A stretch of DNA of 64,000 bases from Proteus alimentorum (GCF_002607735.1 NZ_NBVR01000044.1:53327-117326), one strand, 5' to 3'. Shown: positions 1-10,625, counted from the stretch's first letter. A program made the numbers and translations. The notes: generated by a model not told the origin, from the letters alone.

Positions 1-228
1 TATCGCTTAAAAGCAGGTTACCGATTAGGCGAAAGTGTGATCACGGCAACTGGGCGTTATAATTGGAACAGCGGTTATGGGGCAGCTGAATTAGGCTGGA
101 GCTACCCAATTACTAAGCATGTACGCTTTTATACCCAAGTATTTAGTGGTTATGGTGAATCAATGATTGATTATAACTTTCGTCAGACTCGGGTCGGTGT
201 TGGTGTGATGCTTAATGATATGCTGTAA
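1..228 (+). CDS. pldA: Outer membrane phospholipase A, C-terminal fragment
   Basis: The reading frame is open from base 1 and ends at a TAA at 226-228, so only the last 75 residues are in the window. The fragment has the alternating aromatic/polar pattern of outer-membrane beta strands (for example YNWNSGYGAAELGWSYPI and FYTQVFSGYGESMIDYN), and the last residues resemble the E. coli PldA C-terminus. PldA is a calcium-dependent phospholipase that hydrolyses phospholipids misplaced in the outer leaflet. The neighbours recQ, pldB and yigL follow the E. coli order and support the call. The catalytic residues lie upstream of the window and cannot be checked. Confidence 0.85.
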   Translation, partial: YRLKAGYRLGESVITATGRYNWNSGYGAAELGWSYPITKHVRFYTQVFSGYGESMIDYNFRQTRVGVGVMLNDML

Positions 229-269
229 TTTTCCCCGTTCTGGGTTAGCATAGCGCTATAAATGATGAT

Positions 270-298
270 GGCACCTTCATATTGGTGCCTTTTCTTTT
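270..298 (+). terminator. Rho-independent terminator after pldA
   Basis: GGCACC at 270-275 pairs with GGTGCC at 284-289 around an 8-nt loop, followed by a T-rich tail (290-298). It lies 42 bases after the pldA stop and before recQ. Confidence 0.7.
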
Positions 299-342
299 AC
301 TCCTCATCATAGTTTTTATCAGCAGCTTTTCAGAGGAACGGT

Positions 343-2172
343 GTGTCCACAGCAGAAGTTCTTAATTCAATGCCATCAGCACAGGCTATTTTGCGAGAAA
401 CCTTTGGTTATCAGCATTTTCGCCCTGGCCAGCAAGAAATCATCCATACCATTACAACAGGGAGAGATTGCCTAGTTGTGATGCCGACAGGGGGTGGTAA
501 ATCCCTTTGTTATCAAATTCCCGCATTATTGCTCGATGGATTGACTGTGGTTGTTTCGCCACTCATCTCACTGATGAAAGATCAGGTTGATCAACTTTGC
601 CTTCATGGTATTGAAGCTGCTTATTTAAATTCAACTCAAACGCGTGAAGAGCAGTTTGATGTTCAAATGCGTTGTCAACAGGGTGAAATAAAACTGCTGT
701 ATATCGCCCCTGAACGTTTAATGATGGAGAGTTTTCTTCATCAATTAGTGCAATGGAAACCGGTATTACTCGCTGTTGATGAAGCTCACTGTATTTCACA
801 ATGGGGACATGATTTTCGCCCTGAATATCGCGGTATAGGATTATTAAGACAATATCTTCCTGATGTTCCCATCATTGCATTGACAGCAACGGCGGATAAT
901 ACAACACGTTACGATATTATTAATCAGCTAGTGTTGCGTGATCCTTTAATTCATATCAGCAGTTTCGATAGACCGAATATCCGCTACACTTTAGTAGAGA
1001 AATACAAACCGCTTGATCAGCTTTGGCTATTTATTCGTGGTCAAAAAGGAAAATCAGGCATTATTTACTGTAATAGTCGCAGTAAAGTCGAAGAAACAGC
1101 AGAGCGCTTGAGTAAACGAGGATTAAGCATTGCGGGCTATCATGCTGGAATGGAAATTGCGCAACGCGCTAAAGTACAAGACGCTTTCCAGCGCGATGAT
1201 TTACAGATTGTGGTTGCCACGGTGGCATTTGGCATGGGAATAAACAAACCCAATGTCCGATTTGTGGTTCACTTTGATATTCCGCGAAATATTGAATCTT
1301 ACTACCAAGAAACAGGGCGTGCAGGGCGAGATGGATTGCCCGCAGAAGCGGTATTATTTTACGATCCAGCGGACATGGCATGGTTGCGTCGTTGTTTAGA
1401 TGAAAAGCCAGAAAGCGATCAAAAAGCCATTGAAATGCATAAGCTTAATGCGATGGGAGCATTTGCTGAAGCGCAAACATGCCGACGCTTAGTGTTGCTA
1501 AATTACTTCGATGAACATCGACAAAACGCCTGTGGTAACTGCGATATTTGCCTTGATCCTCCTAAGCAATATGATGGTTTAGTGGATGCACAAAAGGCAT
1601 TATCCTGCATTTATCGTACGGGGCAGCACTTTGGTATTGGTTATATTGTTGAAATTTTAAGAGGCGCGAATAATCAGCGTATTCGCGATTCGGGACACGA
1701 TACATTACCTGTTTATGGTATTGGTAAAGCACAAAGCCATGAACATTGGGTCAGTGTGATCCGTCAACTTATTCATTTAGGTATGGTGACACAAAATATT
1801 GTCCATCGTTCTGCATTACAACTGACAGAAATGGCTAGACCGATCTTACGAGGTGAAGTGCCATTACAATTAGCTGTACCTAGATTATTAAGCTCGACAA
1901 AAAGCCGTAATCAACAAACAAAAAATACCCATAGGCAGTACGATAGAAAATTATTTGCGAAACTACGTAAATTACGCAAGTCTATTGCTGATGAAGAAAA
2001 CATTCCGCCCTTTGTCGTCTTTAATGATGTTACATTGATTGAAATGGCAGAACAGTGCCCCGTTTATCCTGATGAATTATTATTAATAAACGGTGTTGGA
2101 CAACGAAAATTAGAACGATTTGGACCCGCGTTTATGACACTCATTCGTGACCATATTGAGGGCTTCGAATAA
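343..2172 (+). CDS. recQ: ATP-dependent DNA helicase RecQ
   Basis: A 609-residue superfamily 2 3'-5' DNA helicase, acting in recombination and replication-fork repair. Walker A (MPTGGGKS) is at residues 47-54, the DEAH box at 146-149, and helicase motif VI (QETGRAGRDG) is near residue 325. A zinc-binding cysteine set (one Cys, then CGNCDIC after about 16 residues) and a winged helix follow. The last 80 or so residues form an HRDC domain. Length equals E. coli RecQ. The start is GTG at 343, preceded by AGAGG about 7 bases upstream. In E. coli rhtC and rhtB separate recQ from pldB; here pldB follows after 18 bases, so the two are probably cotranscribed. Confidence 0.97.
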   Translation: MSTAEVLNSMPSAQAILRETFGYQHFRPGQQEIIHTITTGRDCLVVMPTGGGKSLCYQIPALLLDGLTVVVSPLISLMKDQVDQLCLHGIEAAYLNSTQTREEQFDVQMRCQQGEIKLLYIAPERLMMESFLHQLVQWKPVLLAVDEAHCISQWGHDFRPEYRGIGLLRQYLPDVPIIALTATADNTTRYDIINQLVLRDPLIHISSFDRPNIRYTLVEKYKPLDQLWLFIRGQKGKSGIIYCNSRSKVEETAERLSKRGLSIAGYHAGMEIAQRAKVQDAFQRDDLQIVVATVAFGMGINKPNVRFVVHFDIPRNIESYYQETGRAGRDGLPAEAVLFYDPADMAWLRRCLDEKPESDQKAIEMHKLNAMGAFAEAQTCRRLVLLNYFDEHRQNACGNCDICLDPPKQYDGLVDAQKALSCIYRTGQHFGIGYIVEILRGANNQRIRDSGHDTLPVYGIGKAQSHEHWVSVIRQLIHLGMVTQNIVHRSALQLTEMARPILRGEVPLQLAVPRLLSSTKSRNQQTKNTHRQYDRKLFAKLRKLRKSIADEENIPPFVVFNDVTLIEMAEQCPVYPDELLLINGVGQRKLERFGPAFMTLIRDHIEGFE

Positions 2173-2190
2173 CGCCAATAAGGAGAGCCA

Positions 2191-3201
2191 ATGACAACCA
2201 CTCTGTTTAAATATTCGTGGTTATCGCGTGAAAAGCAGTTTTCTGCATTTACGAACGGCGTCTTATTGGATTTTTGGGGGCAACGTGAAGAGGGGGAGTT
2301 TGTTGGTGTTGATGGTGCCAAAATTCGTTATGTTTATTGGCGTTCATCCTTATCTTCACACAATAAAGCGCTAGTTATTTCATCGGGTCGTACTGAAAGT
2401 TACATAAAATACCCTGAAGTTGCTTTTGATTTTTTCCATATTGGCTATGATGTTTTCTTGCTAGATCACCGTGGACAAGGTTTTTCCGATAGACTTTTGG
2501 ACGATCCCCAAAAAGGCCATGTTGAAAGATTTAGTGATTATATTGATGATTTTTCAACTTTTATTGATAAAGTTGTTTTGCCTTATCGATATAAACATTA
2601 TTTTGTATTAGCTCACTCAATGGGCGGGGCAATTTTAGCGGGATATCTGTTGAGACAAACCAATGTATTTAGTGCAGCTGCGCTATGTGCACCGATGTTT
2701 GGGATTCGATTACCTATACCTCGCTGGGTGGCTAATTTTTTAGTCAATCGAGCAGAGCAGAGCCAATCTGAAAAAAATAACTACGCTGCATCTACGGGTA
2801 AATGGTTTCCTCTACCTTTTATTCTTAATGTGTTAACACATAGTCATGAGCGATATCGCCGGTATTTACGTTATTACGCTGATTTCCCAGAACTACGATT
2901 AGGCGGACCGACTTATCATTGGATGGGGGAAAGTCTAAAAATGGGAGATTGGTTAATTGAACATGCGGGAGAGATTAATACCCCTCTATTAGTGCTCGAA
3001 GCAGAGCATGATAAGGTGGTAGATAATCAAGAGCTAAGGGCTTTCTGTGAAGGTTATAGTCAGTCCAGAACAAGAGAAGAAAAGCAAAAATTGCCACTAG
3101 TAATTGAGGGTGCGCATCATGAAATCTTGTTCGAAATAGATAAGCTACGCTCACAAGCATTAAATGAAATCTGTGAGTTTTATGATAAGCATTTATTTTA
3201 A
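2191..3201 (+). CDS. pldB: Lysophospholipase L2
   Basis: A 336-residue alpha/beta hydrolase. The nucleophile elbow AHSMGG places the catalytic Ser at residue 143, preceded by the family motif DHRGQGFSDR (residues 92-101). A conserved His occurs near the C-terminus in the segment EGAHHEIL. PldB removes the remaining acyl chain from lysophospholipids at the inner membrane, and so functions in phospholipid turnover together with PldA. The ATG at 2191 is preceded by AAGGAG with good spacing. It sits 18 bases after recQ and 12 bases before the chosen yigL start, so recQ-pldB-yigL looks like one transcript. Confidence 0.95.
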   Translation: MTTTLFKYSWLSREKQFSAFTNGVLLDFWGQREEGEFVGVDGAKIRYVYWRSSLSSHNKALVISSGRTESYIKYPEVAFDFFHIGYDVFLLDHRGQGFSDRLLDDPQKGHVERFSDYIDDFSTFIDKVVLPYRYKHYFVLAHSMGGAILAGYLLRQTNVFSAAALCAPMFGIRLPIPRWVANFLVNRAEQSQSEKNNYAASTGKWFPLPFILNVLTHSHERYRRYLRYYADFPELRLGGPTYHWMGESLKMGDWLIEHAGEINTPLLVLEAEHDKVVDNQELRAFCEGYSQSRTREEKQKLPLVIEGAHHEILFEIDKLRSQALNEICEFYDKHLF

Positions 3202-3213
3202 TCAGGAATGTGT

Positions 3214-4014
3214 ATGTATTCGATAGTCGCTTCAGATCTTGATGGCACACTGTTATCACCTAATCATGTATTAACTCCCTATACGCAAGAAACCCTGCAT
3301 TTACTTATTAATAAAGGCGTGCACTTTGTATTCGCAACAGGTCGCCATCATGTTGATGTTGCTCAAATTCGTGATGGATTAGGCATTAACGCTTATATGA
3401 TAACCTCTAATGGTGCACGTGTGCATAACACGCATGGCGACCTTATTTTTAGCCAAGATCTTGAGCCTGAAATTGCTTATGACTTGGCTCTTATGGTTTT
3501 TGATCACCCTGAAATTGAAACTAATATTTATGCTGGTGACTACTGGTATGTGAATAAGGAGATGCCAGGGGCTTGTGAGTTTTTTAGAGAATCAGACTTT
3601 AGCTATGAACTATATTGTAAAACAGGATTTCCAACCACCAATGTCTGTAAGGTTTTCTTCACCTCTGAGGATCATGAGCTATTACTGAAACTAGAGAATG
3701 AAATTAATCAACGCTGGGGTGACAAGGTTAATGTGAGTTTTTCACTGCGTAATTGCTTAGAAGTGATGGCTGGTGGCGTATCTAAAGGTGAGGCACTAGA
3801 GAAAGTGGCTGAACTGATGCAACACTCTGCGAAAGATGCTATCGCGTTTGGTGATGGTATGAATGATAAAGAGATGCTACAGATGGCGGGTAAAGGTTGC
3901 ATTATGGAAAATGCGCACCAGACATTAAAAGATCTGTTACCCAATATGGAAGTGATTGGTACCAACGCCGATGAAGCCGTTCCTCATTATTTACGTAAGC
4001 TATACCAAGTGTGA
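3214..4014 (+). CDS. yigL: HAD-family sugar/pyridoxal phosphate phosphatase YigL
   Basis: A 266-residue Cof-type (HAD IIB) phosphatase. The catalytic motif DLDGT is at residues 8-12 and the C-terminal motif GDGMNDKEML supplies the Mg-binding acids. E. coli YigL dephosphorylates pyridoxal phosphate and sugar phosphates and helps relieve glucose-phosphate stress. Two in-frame ATGs exist, 3208 and 3214. I chose 3214 because the AGGA at 3204-3207 is then 6 bases away, and because the protein then begins MYSIVASDLDGTLL like the E. coli protein; at 3208 the ribosome site would touch the start codon. Confidence 0.93.
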   Translation: MYSIVASDLDGTLLSPNHVLTPYTQETLHLLINKGVHFVFATGRHHVDVAQIRDGLGINAYMITSNGARVHNTHGDLIFSQDLEPEIAYDLALMVFDHPEIETNIYAGDYWYVNKEMPGACEFFRESDFSYELYCKTGFPTTNVCKVFFTSEDHELLLKLENEINQRWGDKVNVSFSLRNCLEVMAGGVSKGEALEKVAELMQHSAKDAIAFGDGMNDKEMLQMAGKGCIMENAHQTLKDLLPNMEVIGTNADEAVPHYLRKLYQV

Positions 4015-4029
4015 TCTCTTCGAAAAGAA

Positions 4030-4062
4030 AAGGCGAACAAGGTATGTTGTTCGCCTTCTTTG
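4030..4062. terminator. Bidirectional terminator between yigL and mscM
   Basis: AAGGCGAACAA at 4030-4040 pairs perfectly with TTGTTCGCCTT at 4047-4057 around a 6-nt loop, with A-rich sequence before it and T-rich after it, so it can stop transcription from both convergent genes. Confidence 0.8.
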
Positions 4063-4097
4063 TCTATTATTTTCTTTACATTAACTGAATAGGTAGA

Positions 4098-7000
4098 TTA
4101 TAACCCACCCACTTCTCTTGGTGTCGCTCGCATTGAGCTACTAATTGTATTACCCATCATATCCACTCTTGCTTGGAATGGCGGGAACGGTAATGGGATA
4201 CCGTGCTCTGCAAAGGCTAAGAGAATATTTTGGTGGATCTCGTGTCTTGCTGGCATTCTATGCCCCATCTCTGCGGCGTAAACACGTAATTCGAAAATCT
4301 GAATACCTTGCTGTAAATCGACGAGGTAAACCTCAGGTGCTGGGTTTTCTAAAATCATCGTAGAGCGTTTTGAGGCTTCTAATAACACATTGGTCACTTG
4401 CTCACTGTTGCAGTCCGCAGGCGCTGGGATTGTCATTACGATACGAGTGACAGAGTCTGACAGTGACCAGTTAATAAATTGCTCTGTAATAAAGGCTTTG
4501 TTCGGTACGATAATTTCTTTTCTATCCCAGTCAGTTAGCGTAGTTGCCCGTGTGTTGATCTTAGAAATATTTCCGGTCAAATTACGAATGGTAACGGTAT
4601 CGCCAATACGGATTGGTTTTTCAAATAAGATCATCAACCCTGAAATAATGTTGGCAAAAATTTCTTGTAAACCAAAGCCTAATCCGACACCCATTGCCGC
4701 CACTAGCCACTGTAATTTTGACCATTCAATCCCTAATAAAGAGAAACCCACAATACTCCCAATTAAGGTGATGGTGTATTTGGTCATGGTGGTAATGGCG
4801 TAACCTGTACCTGGAGTTAAATCAAGATGCTGTAAAATGGCCAATTCAAGTAAAGCAGGAAGGTTTCGAACTAATTGGGTTGTAATAATAATGACGAGGA
4901 TCGCCACTAAAATAGAGCCCATTGTGATAGGTTGCACCGTGTTAACGCCATTCACCGACGAGGTGACATCCCAAAGTCGGATATTGTCAACGAAAGAGAA
5001 CGCCGTGTTTAATTCAGACCACAATAAGATCATCGAGACTAATGCAATCATAGTCAGAATAGAGCGAACTAAACCAATAGATTGCGCACTGATAGCATCA
5101 AGGTCTATTTCTTGAGCCTCAATTTCAAGTCCTACTGTGCTTTCACCACTGCTCCCAACAATCGTATTTTCATCTTCACCTTTTGCACGCTGAGCCAGAA
5201 TTTCTGCACGCTTTTGTTTAGCACGCTCAAAGGCTAATTTTCGGCGCTGAATCAGCATCCATCGCTGAATAATGTGGTAGATGATCAGTAGAGCAAACCA
5301 AATGGCGACAGACATTTCTAAACGACCAAGTAAGACAATCGATGTAGAAAGGTAACCTAAGACGGCGGCTAAACCTGCAATAACCGGAGCAAGCAGTAAG
5401 AACCACCATAAAATGGTGTTGATCAGATTATCGCCAGATCCATGTTTATCAAGATAAAGGGGGACGTGCGCTTTTTTAAGGCTAGACGTAATAAAGCTTA
5501 AGGCGATACAGAGTAGTAAGAAACAGAAGCGACCGACCGTCGGTGCAAATTCTCTATCGCTATAATATTCAAAGGTAATTAATGACATCATCAGCGGAAC
5601 GATGACAAAAATAGAAAGCTGGTAAAAGCGCATCGCTTTTTTAACACGGCTCTCTTTCCATTTAAATTGAGCAATAAACAGGCCGTTATGACGTGCAAAT
5701 GTTGCACTGATCATAAATAACCACAGCACAGGTGCTGCCGCTGTGACCCCATATCCAATAGCGCCCGCCATTGGATAACGCCATTCAACACTTTGTAAAC
5801 CATAACCTACGGCAGACCATAACAGAGGTAATGGCAACGCAATTAAAATAGACCAAAAGACGGTGCGTATTGTCAGTGAAAAGTGATCTTGTGTGACTTT
5901 ACCAATACGGTTGCTGACTCTTTCAAGAAATGCGTTGTAATGTTTTCGAGTACGCAGGCTAAAGCCCACAATGGATAACGTGACAAATAGGAATAGGAAC
6001 GTATCCTGATTTTTAAGCATGCTGATAGCAGCATGACCTAATTGTGAAAAGGTATCTAGCGAAAGCAATCGAGTGATATCTTTGACTAATAAAACCGGAT
6101 AATTAAGTTTGATAGGGCTGATATCGGCAACCCAGAACATATAACGGTTTGTTGCGTCTTTTGTCTCTTTTAATGCATCCGCTAATTGTGTTGTCGCCAC
6201 TTTTAGTTTTGTTAACTCAAGAATTTGAGAGTCATAACCAGATAACAACGAATTCAATAATTCATGGCGTGCTTGGATCAGAGAATCAAAAATATATTGC
6301 TGAGCTTCAGGCAATTTAGAACCATCGGCAGTTTCTGGTGGCTGGATCTTACTTAAGTTTTCCAGCATATCCTCATAGCCTAAACGCTCGACACGTAACT
6401 GAATGATATCTCTATCAAGTTCTTGTGAACGAGGCATTTCAGGTAAGCGAGAAAGCTGGGTTCTTAATGCTTCACCTAATGCTGTTGAGCCACTTAACCA
6501 CTGTGCTTGTTCTCGAATAGTGGTGAGCGTTTGGCGAACTTGTTGTGTCTGCTGTGTAGTAATGCGCTGTTTTTCTGATAACTCACTCATTTCCTGTGTT
6601 TGTTTATTCAGGATCTGAGAGAGTTCACGGTTAGTTTGGATCTGCTTTGTCAGAAATTCAGGAAGCTCGCCCCCTTTCTCCGCTAACATCTCTGTTTTTT
6701 CTAATGCAAGATCAGCCACTTCTTGGCGCTTTATATTTAATAAGCTGCGCAATTGTTGTAATTGCACATCAAGACGCTGATAGCGTTTTTTAAACAATTC
6801 TAAGCGAAGGCGAGCAATTTCTTGGCGGTTATTCGCTGACAGTTGTGCCATTTCAAGCTCATTAACCATCGCTTTACGTGCGGTGACTTCAGCTTGTGTG
6901 AGTTTATTTTGTGCTTCTGTTAATGGCGTTGTTGATGCACTGACAGCTGCGAGTCTTGCTGTTGCATCGCTGAGTAAACGGCGCGCTTCAGAAAGCTGTT

Positions 7001-7433
7001 GGGGTAATAAGTTTAAAGATTCGCTAATTTCACGGCTTTTATCTTGCTCTTGCTGTTGAAGCCTTGCTTGTTCCATTAATTGGCTACTGATTTGAATAAT
7101 TTTCTGTTCTAAATCAGGGATGCTAATTTTTTCAGGGATAGTAGGAACAGCATGGCTTTCCTCAAGGAGTTTGGTTCTTAGCTCTTGCGTAATTTGAGGG
7201 TAATCATCAATGGTTTTTTGATAGCTGTCTGCGTTTGTTTGCGCTTTTTCACCATCATTAATCCAGTTGATAGTGCCTTGTAGCGCCTGAACTGCCTCAA
7301 TATCTTGAGGATTGGTGCTTCCTTCAAGTTGTTTAATATCTTGACGTAATTTCTCCACATCTGCTGATATTGCGGATGTGCTTAACGAAAGCGTCAAAAA
7401 GAGCGAGAAGAAAAGACTGATTATCAGGCGCAC
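4098..7433 (-). CDS. mscM: Miniconductance mechanosensitive channel MscM
   Basis: A 1111-residue member of the large MscS family, similar in length to E. coli MscM (YjeP). It begins with a signal peptide ending near SAISA (residue 24). A long periplasmic part rich in Gln, Leu and Glu, probably coiled coil, runs to about residue 450. Many membrane helices follow, then the MscS pore and beta domain (segment GFGLQEIFANIISGLMILFE and the RIGDTVTI strand). The channel releases solutes during osmotic downshock. It lies 22 bases after psd and is probably cotranscribed with it, as in E. coli. Confidence 0.95.
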   Translation of the reverse strand: MRLIISLFFSLFLTLSLSTSAISADVEKLRQDIKQLEGSTNPQDIEAVQALQGTINWINDGEKAQTNADSYQKTIDDYPQITQELRTKLLEESHAVPTIPEKISIPDLEQKIIQISSQLMEQARLQQQEQDKSREISESLNLLPQQLSEARRLLSDATARLAAVSASTTPLTEAQNKLTQAEVTARKAMVNELEMAQLSANNRQEIARLRLELFKKRYQRLDVQLQQLRSLLNIKRQEVADLALEKTEMLAEKGGELPEFLTKQIQTNRELSQILNKQTQEMSELSEKQRITTQQTQQVRQTLTTIREQAQWLSGSTALGEALRTQLSRLPEMPRSQELDRDIIQLRVERLGYEDMLENLSKIQPPETADGSKLPEAQQYIFDSLIQARHELLNSLLSGYDSQILELTKLKVATTQLADALKETKDATNRYMFWVADISPIKLNYPVLLVKDITRLLSLDTFSQLGHAAISMLKNQDTFLFLFVTLSIVGFSLRTRKHYNAFLERVSNRIGKVTQDHFSLTIRTVFWSILIALPLPLLWSAVGYGLQSVEWRYPMAGAIGYGVTAAAPVLWLFMISATFARHNGLFIAQFKWKESRVKKAMRFYQLSIFVIVPLMMSLITFEYYSDREFAPTVGRFCFLLLCIALSFITSSLKKAHVPLYLDKHGSGDNLINTILWWFLLLAPVIAGLAAVLGYLSTSIVLLGRLEMSVAIWFALLIIYHIIQRWMLIQRRKLAFERAKQKRAEILAQRAKGEDENTIVGSSGESTVGLEIEAQEIDLDAISAQSIGLVRSILTMIALVSMILLWSELNTAFSFVDNIRLWDVTSSVNGVNTVQPITMGSILVAILVIIITTQLVRNLPALLELAILQHLDLTPGTGYAITTMTKYTITLIGSIVGFSLLGIEWSKLQWLVAAMGVGLGFGLQEIFANIISGLMILFEKPIRIGDTVTIRNLTGNISKINTRATTLTDWDRKEIIVPNKAFITEQFINWSLSDSVTRIVMTIPAPADCNSEQVTNVLLEASKRSTMILENPAPEVYLVDLQQGIQIFELRVYAAEMGHRMPARHEIHQNILLAFAEHGIPLPFPPFQARVDMMGNTISSSMRATPREVGGL

Positions 7434-7455
7434 AAAGGTTACTCCGAATTACGTG

Positions 7456-8352
7456 TTATTCACTGATGGCATTATTGTCATTACCAGCGACATTGATGAT
7501 GGAACCCAGTTGTTCCCCCATTAATGTAACGGAGCCATTCATAAGATCTTTATTCAACTGAACGGTATTTTCTGGGAAAAGATTGATGACCGTTGAGCCT
7601 AACTTAAATCGACCCATTTCTTCACCTTTTTTCAGGAATATTGCTCCTGCTTTCTCCGCTTGAGGGTATGTCCAGCGTTTAATAATACCTTCACGAGGTG
7701 GCGTTACCATGCCACACCAAACCGTTTCAATACTACCGACAATTGTTGCACCAACCAGAATTTGTATCATTGGACCAAATTGAGTTTCAAAAAGGCAGAT
7801 AATACGTTCATTACGTGCAAATAAGTTAGGGACATTAGCTGCTGTTAATGGATTAACAGAGAAGAGATCGCCTGGAACATAAATCATCTCTTTTAATAAA
7901 CCATCGCAAGGCATATGAACACGGTGGTAATCACGAGGCGAAAGATATGTTGTAATAAACTGACCATTACGGAACTTATCTGCCAACATAAAATTACCCG
8001 CAAGTAATGCTTCAAGGGTGTAGTGATGCCCTTTGGCTTGCAAGATTTGATCATCTTGAATTAGGCCAAGTTGGCTTACTGCACCATCAGCCGGTAATGC
8101 AAGTTTGTCATCACCTTCAATGATAGGGCGAGCACCGTCTTTTAAAGTACGAATAAAAAAGTCATTGAATGTAGAATAAGCTTGGAACTGGCTGTCTTTC
8201 GCTTCATTCATATCGACTTTATAAGCTTTCGCAAAAGTCTTGATAACAAACTGGGTGATGATACCCGCTTTTTTATTTGCGAACCAACCTGCTAACTGTG
8301 TTAGCCATAATTTAGGCAATAAATACTGTAGTTTAATTTTTAGCTTGTCCAA
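7456..8352 (-). CDS. psd: Phosphatidylserine decarboxylase proenzyme
   Basis: A 298-residue inner-membrane enzyme converting phosphatidylserine to phosphatidylethanolamine. The self-cleavage motif LGST is at residues 251-254; cleavage between Gly and Ser creates the pyruvoyl group. The conserved [14 protein letters not shown] segment carries the processing His. I place the start at the TTG at 8352 because GAGG lies 8 bases upstream and the protein then starts [17 protein letters not shown], aligning with E. coli Psd. An in-frame upstream TTG at 8391 would add 13 residues but has no ribosome site. The C-terminus is shorter than in E. coli, whose acidic tail is missing. rsgA lies upstream in the same direction. 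Confidence 0.93.
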   Translation of the reverse strand: MDKLKIKLQYLLPKLWLTQLAGWFANKKAGIITQFVIKTFAKAYKVDMNEAKDSQFQAYSTFNDFFIRTLKDGARPIIEGDDKLALPADGAVSQLGLIQDDQILQAKGHHYTLEALLAGNFMLADKFRNGQFITTYLSPRDYHRVHMPCDGLLKEMIYVPGDLFSVNPLTAANVPNLFARNERIICLFETQFGPMIQILVGATIVGSIETVWCGMVTPPREGIIKRWTYPQAEKAGAIFLKKGEEMGRFKLGSTVINLFPENTVQLNKDLMNGSVTLMGEQLGSIINVAGNDNNAISE

Positions 8353-8440
8353 AATGGCAACCTCTGGGATTAAACGATAAAAAATAGACAAAAGGGGTCT
8401 ATTGTACCCACCCTTAATAGGGTTGTCAGTGAATCAATTA

Positions 8441-9499
8441 TTAAGAGTCTAAATTAATGTTCTTACGAACTTTCACCTGACTCATACTTTCTAAAATTCG
8501 ATGGTAGTTTTCAAATCGTGTTTCTGCAATTTCGTTGTTTCTTACTGCTTTACTAATTAAGCAACCCGGATCGTCTAAATGCTTGCAATCGCGGAATTTA
8601 CAACCACCAAGGTACGGTCTGAATTCAATAAACCCTTTCGTGACTTGTTCTGGCGTTAAGTGCCATAAACCAAACTCACGCACACCCGGAGAGTCAATGA
8701 CATCTCCGCCTTGTGGAAAATGGTAAAGGCGTGATGCTGTTGTGGTATGTTGGCCTAAACCGGAGTTATCAGAGACTTGATTAACAACAATGCTTTCTTC
8801 CATTGGGGGTAACAGCGTGTTAAGTAAACTTGATTTACCTACACCGGATTGACCAGCAAAAATAGAGATGCGTCCGATAAGTTCTTGGGTCAGTGCTTCT
8901 AATCCTTCTTTGGTATAGCTAGAGACTTCAAGAACACGATAACCAATATCTTTATAAGTCTGCATCCATTCACTAACCGTCTTACGGCTTTCTTCATCTA
9001 ACATATCGATTTTATTGAGCACAATCAGAGGCTCAACATTTAACGTTTCACATGCTACAAGGTAACGGTCGATAATATTTAAAGAAAGTTCAGGCAAAAT
9101 AGCCGAAACGATAATAATTTGATCGATATTTGCGGCAATAGGCTTAATACCATCATAATAGTCAGGACGGGTCAGCACTGAAGTTCGTTCGTGTACGGCT
9201 TCTACAATGCCATTTACGCGGACATTTTCTTGTGTTTGTAGCGCAGGACGCCAAACAACTTTATCACCCGTTACCAGTGATGAAATTGTGCGTCGAATAT
9301 TGCAGCGTGTAATGGTGCCGTCAGCAGCTTCGATATCGGCATGTTGACCAAAACGGCTGATCACTAAGCCTTCGGTCGCTTCGCCTAGTTGTGTATCGTC
9401 TAATTCAACGTGGTTTTTTTTCTCTTTGCTTTGCAAACGCTTTTTATGATTTTCTTGTACTCGGCGTTGCTGGCCTTTAGATAATTTACGTTTTGTCAC
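8441..9499 (-). CDS. rsgA: Small ribosomal subunit biogenesis GTPase RsgA
   Basis: A 352-residue circularly permuted GTPase that checks late 30S maturation. An OB fold (about residues 40-110) precedes the G domain, where the motifs appear in permuted order: NKID (162-165), then GQSGVGKS (216-223), then DSPG (269-272). The C-terminal zinc knuckle uses C300, C305, H307 and C313. The basic N-terminus ([13 protein letters not shown]) matches E. coli RsgA. It is divergent from orn and heads the rsgA-psd-mscM row, exactly the E. coli arrangement. Confidence 0.96.
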   Translation of the reverse strand: MTKRKLSKGQQRRVQENHKKRLQSKEKKNHVELDDTQLGEATEGLVISRFGQHADIEAADGTITRCNIRRTISSLVTGDKVVWRPALQTQENVRVNGIVEAVHERTSVLTRPDYYDGIKPIAANIDQIIIVSAILPELSLNIIDRYLVACETLNVEPLIVLNKIDMLDEESRKTVSEWMQTYKDIGYRVLEVSSYTKEGLEALTQELIGRISIFAGQSGVGKSSLLNTLLPPMEESIVVNQVSDNSGLGQHTTTASRLYHFPQGGDVIDSPGVREFGLWHLTPEQVTKGFIEFRPYLGGCKFRDCKHLDDPGCLISKAVRNNEIAETRFENYHRILESMSQVKVRKNINLDS

Positions 9500-9614
9500 C
9501 GATCCTCACTTGTATTATTCGGTTAGATGTTCTTCTGTCGTGCTTATTGAGTAAACGCGCTATGATAAACGCTAAAATATCATGTCTCACACTTAGAAAC
9601 AGCTAGGATATATT

Positions 9615-10160
9615 ATGTCAAAAAGCGAGAACAATCTGATCTGGATAGATCTGGAAATGACAGGTCTTGATCCTGAATATGACCGTATCATCGAAATTGC
9701 CACTATCGTGACAGATCCTCAACTTAATATTTTAGCCGAAGGCCCTGTAATTGCAGTACATCAATCTGATGAGCAATTAAGCTTAATGGATGAATGGAAT
9801 ACACGTACCCATACAGGAAGTGGCTTAGTTGAGCGCGTAAAAGCCAGTTCATATGATGATAATTCAGCACAAAAAGCGACAATTGAATTCCTAGAAAAAT
9901 GGGTACCAAAAGGCGTATCACCTATCTGTGGTAATAGTGTGGGGCAAGATAGACGTTTTCTATACCGTTATATGCCAGAGCTAGAGCAATATTTTCACTA
10001 TCGTTATCTTGATGTGAGCACATTAAAAGAATTAGCTCGTCGCTGGAAACCTGAAATTTTAGAAGGTTTTGAAAAAAAGAATACTCATCAGGCATTGGAT
10101 GATATTCGTGAATCCATTGCAGAGCTTGCTTATTATCGTAGAACCTTTATTAAAGAGTAA
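9615..10160 (+). CDS. orn: Oligoribonuclease
   Basis: A 181-residue DEDDh 3'-5' exoribonuclease that degrades 2-5 nt RNA fragments to mononucleotides, the last step of mRNA decay. Active-site residues are all present at the E. coli positions: D12, E14, D112, H158 and D163. Length equals E. coli Orn. It is transcribed divergently from rsgA and ends about 170 bases before the first tRNA-Gly gene. Confidence 0.97.
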   Translation: MSKSENNLIWIDLEMTGLDPEYDRIIEIATIVTDPQLNILAEGPVIAVHQSDEQLSLMDEWNTRTHTGSGLVERVKASSYDDNSAQKATIEFLEKWVPKGVSPICGNSVGQDRRFLYRYMPELEQYFHYRYLDVSTLKELARRWKPEILEGFEKKNTHQALDDIRESIAELAYYRRTFIKE

Positions 10161-10248
10161 AAAGTGGGCATTCATGATTGATATTGCATCATTGTGATGA
10201 TTTTATCGGCATGTAATCAAAAAAACGTATTTTTTTGTTGATAAGGGC

Positions 10249-10276
10249 TTGCGGTTAAGCATTTTTCTCGTATAAT
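10249..10276 (+). promoter_or_regulatory. Promoter of the tRNA-Gly cluster
   Basis: TTGCGG (10249-10254), a 16-nt spacer, then a perfect TATAAT (10271-10276). The bases just after the -10 (GCGC) form the GC-rich discriminator typical of stable-RNA promoters under stringent control. It sits about 50 bases before the first tRNA. Confidence 0.75.
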
Positions 10277-10326
10277 GCGCTTCCCGTACCGATGAAGAAT
10301 TTCGTTTGTACGGGTGTAAGAAAGAC

Positions 10327-10402
<76 letters not shown>

Positions 10403-10438
10403 ATCTTTCTTAGACAATTATTAGTAGTGTTATGCGAC

Positions 10439-10514
<76 letters not shown>

Positions 10515-10549
10515 AATCTTTTACTAATCATTGTCAAAACTTACCAAAT

Positions 10550-10625
<76 letters not shown>

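Noticed and set aside
4390..4803. 137-codon antisense frame within mscM
   Set aside because: Antisense shadow of conserved MscS domain; no independent signals.
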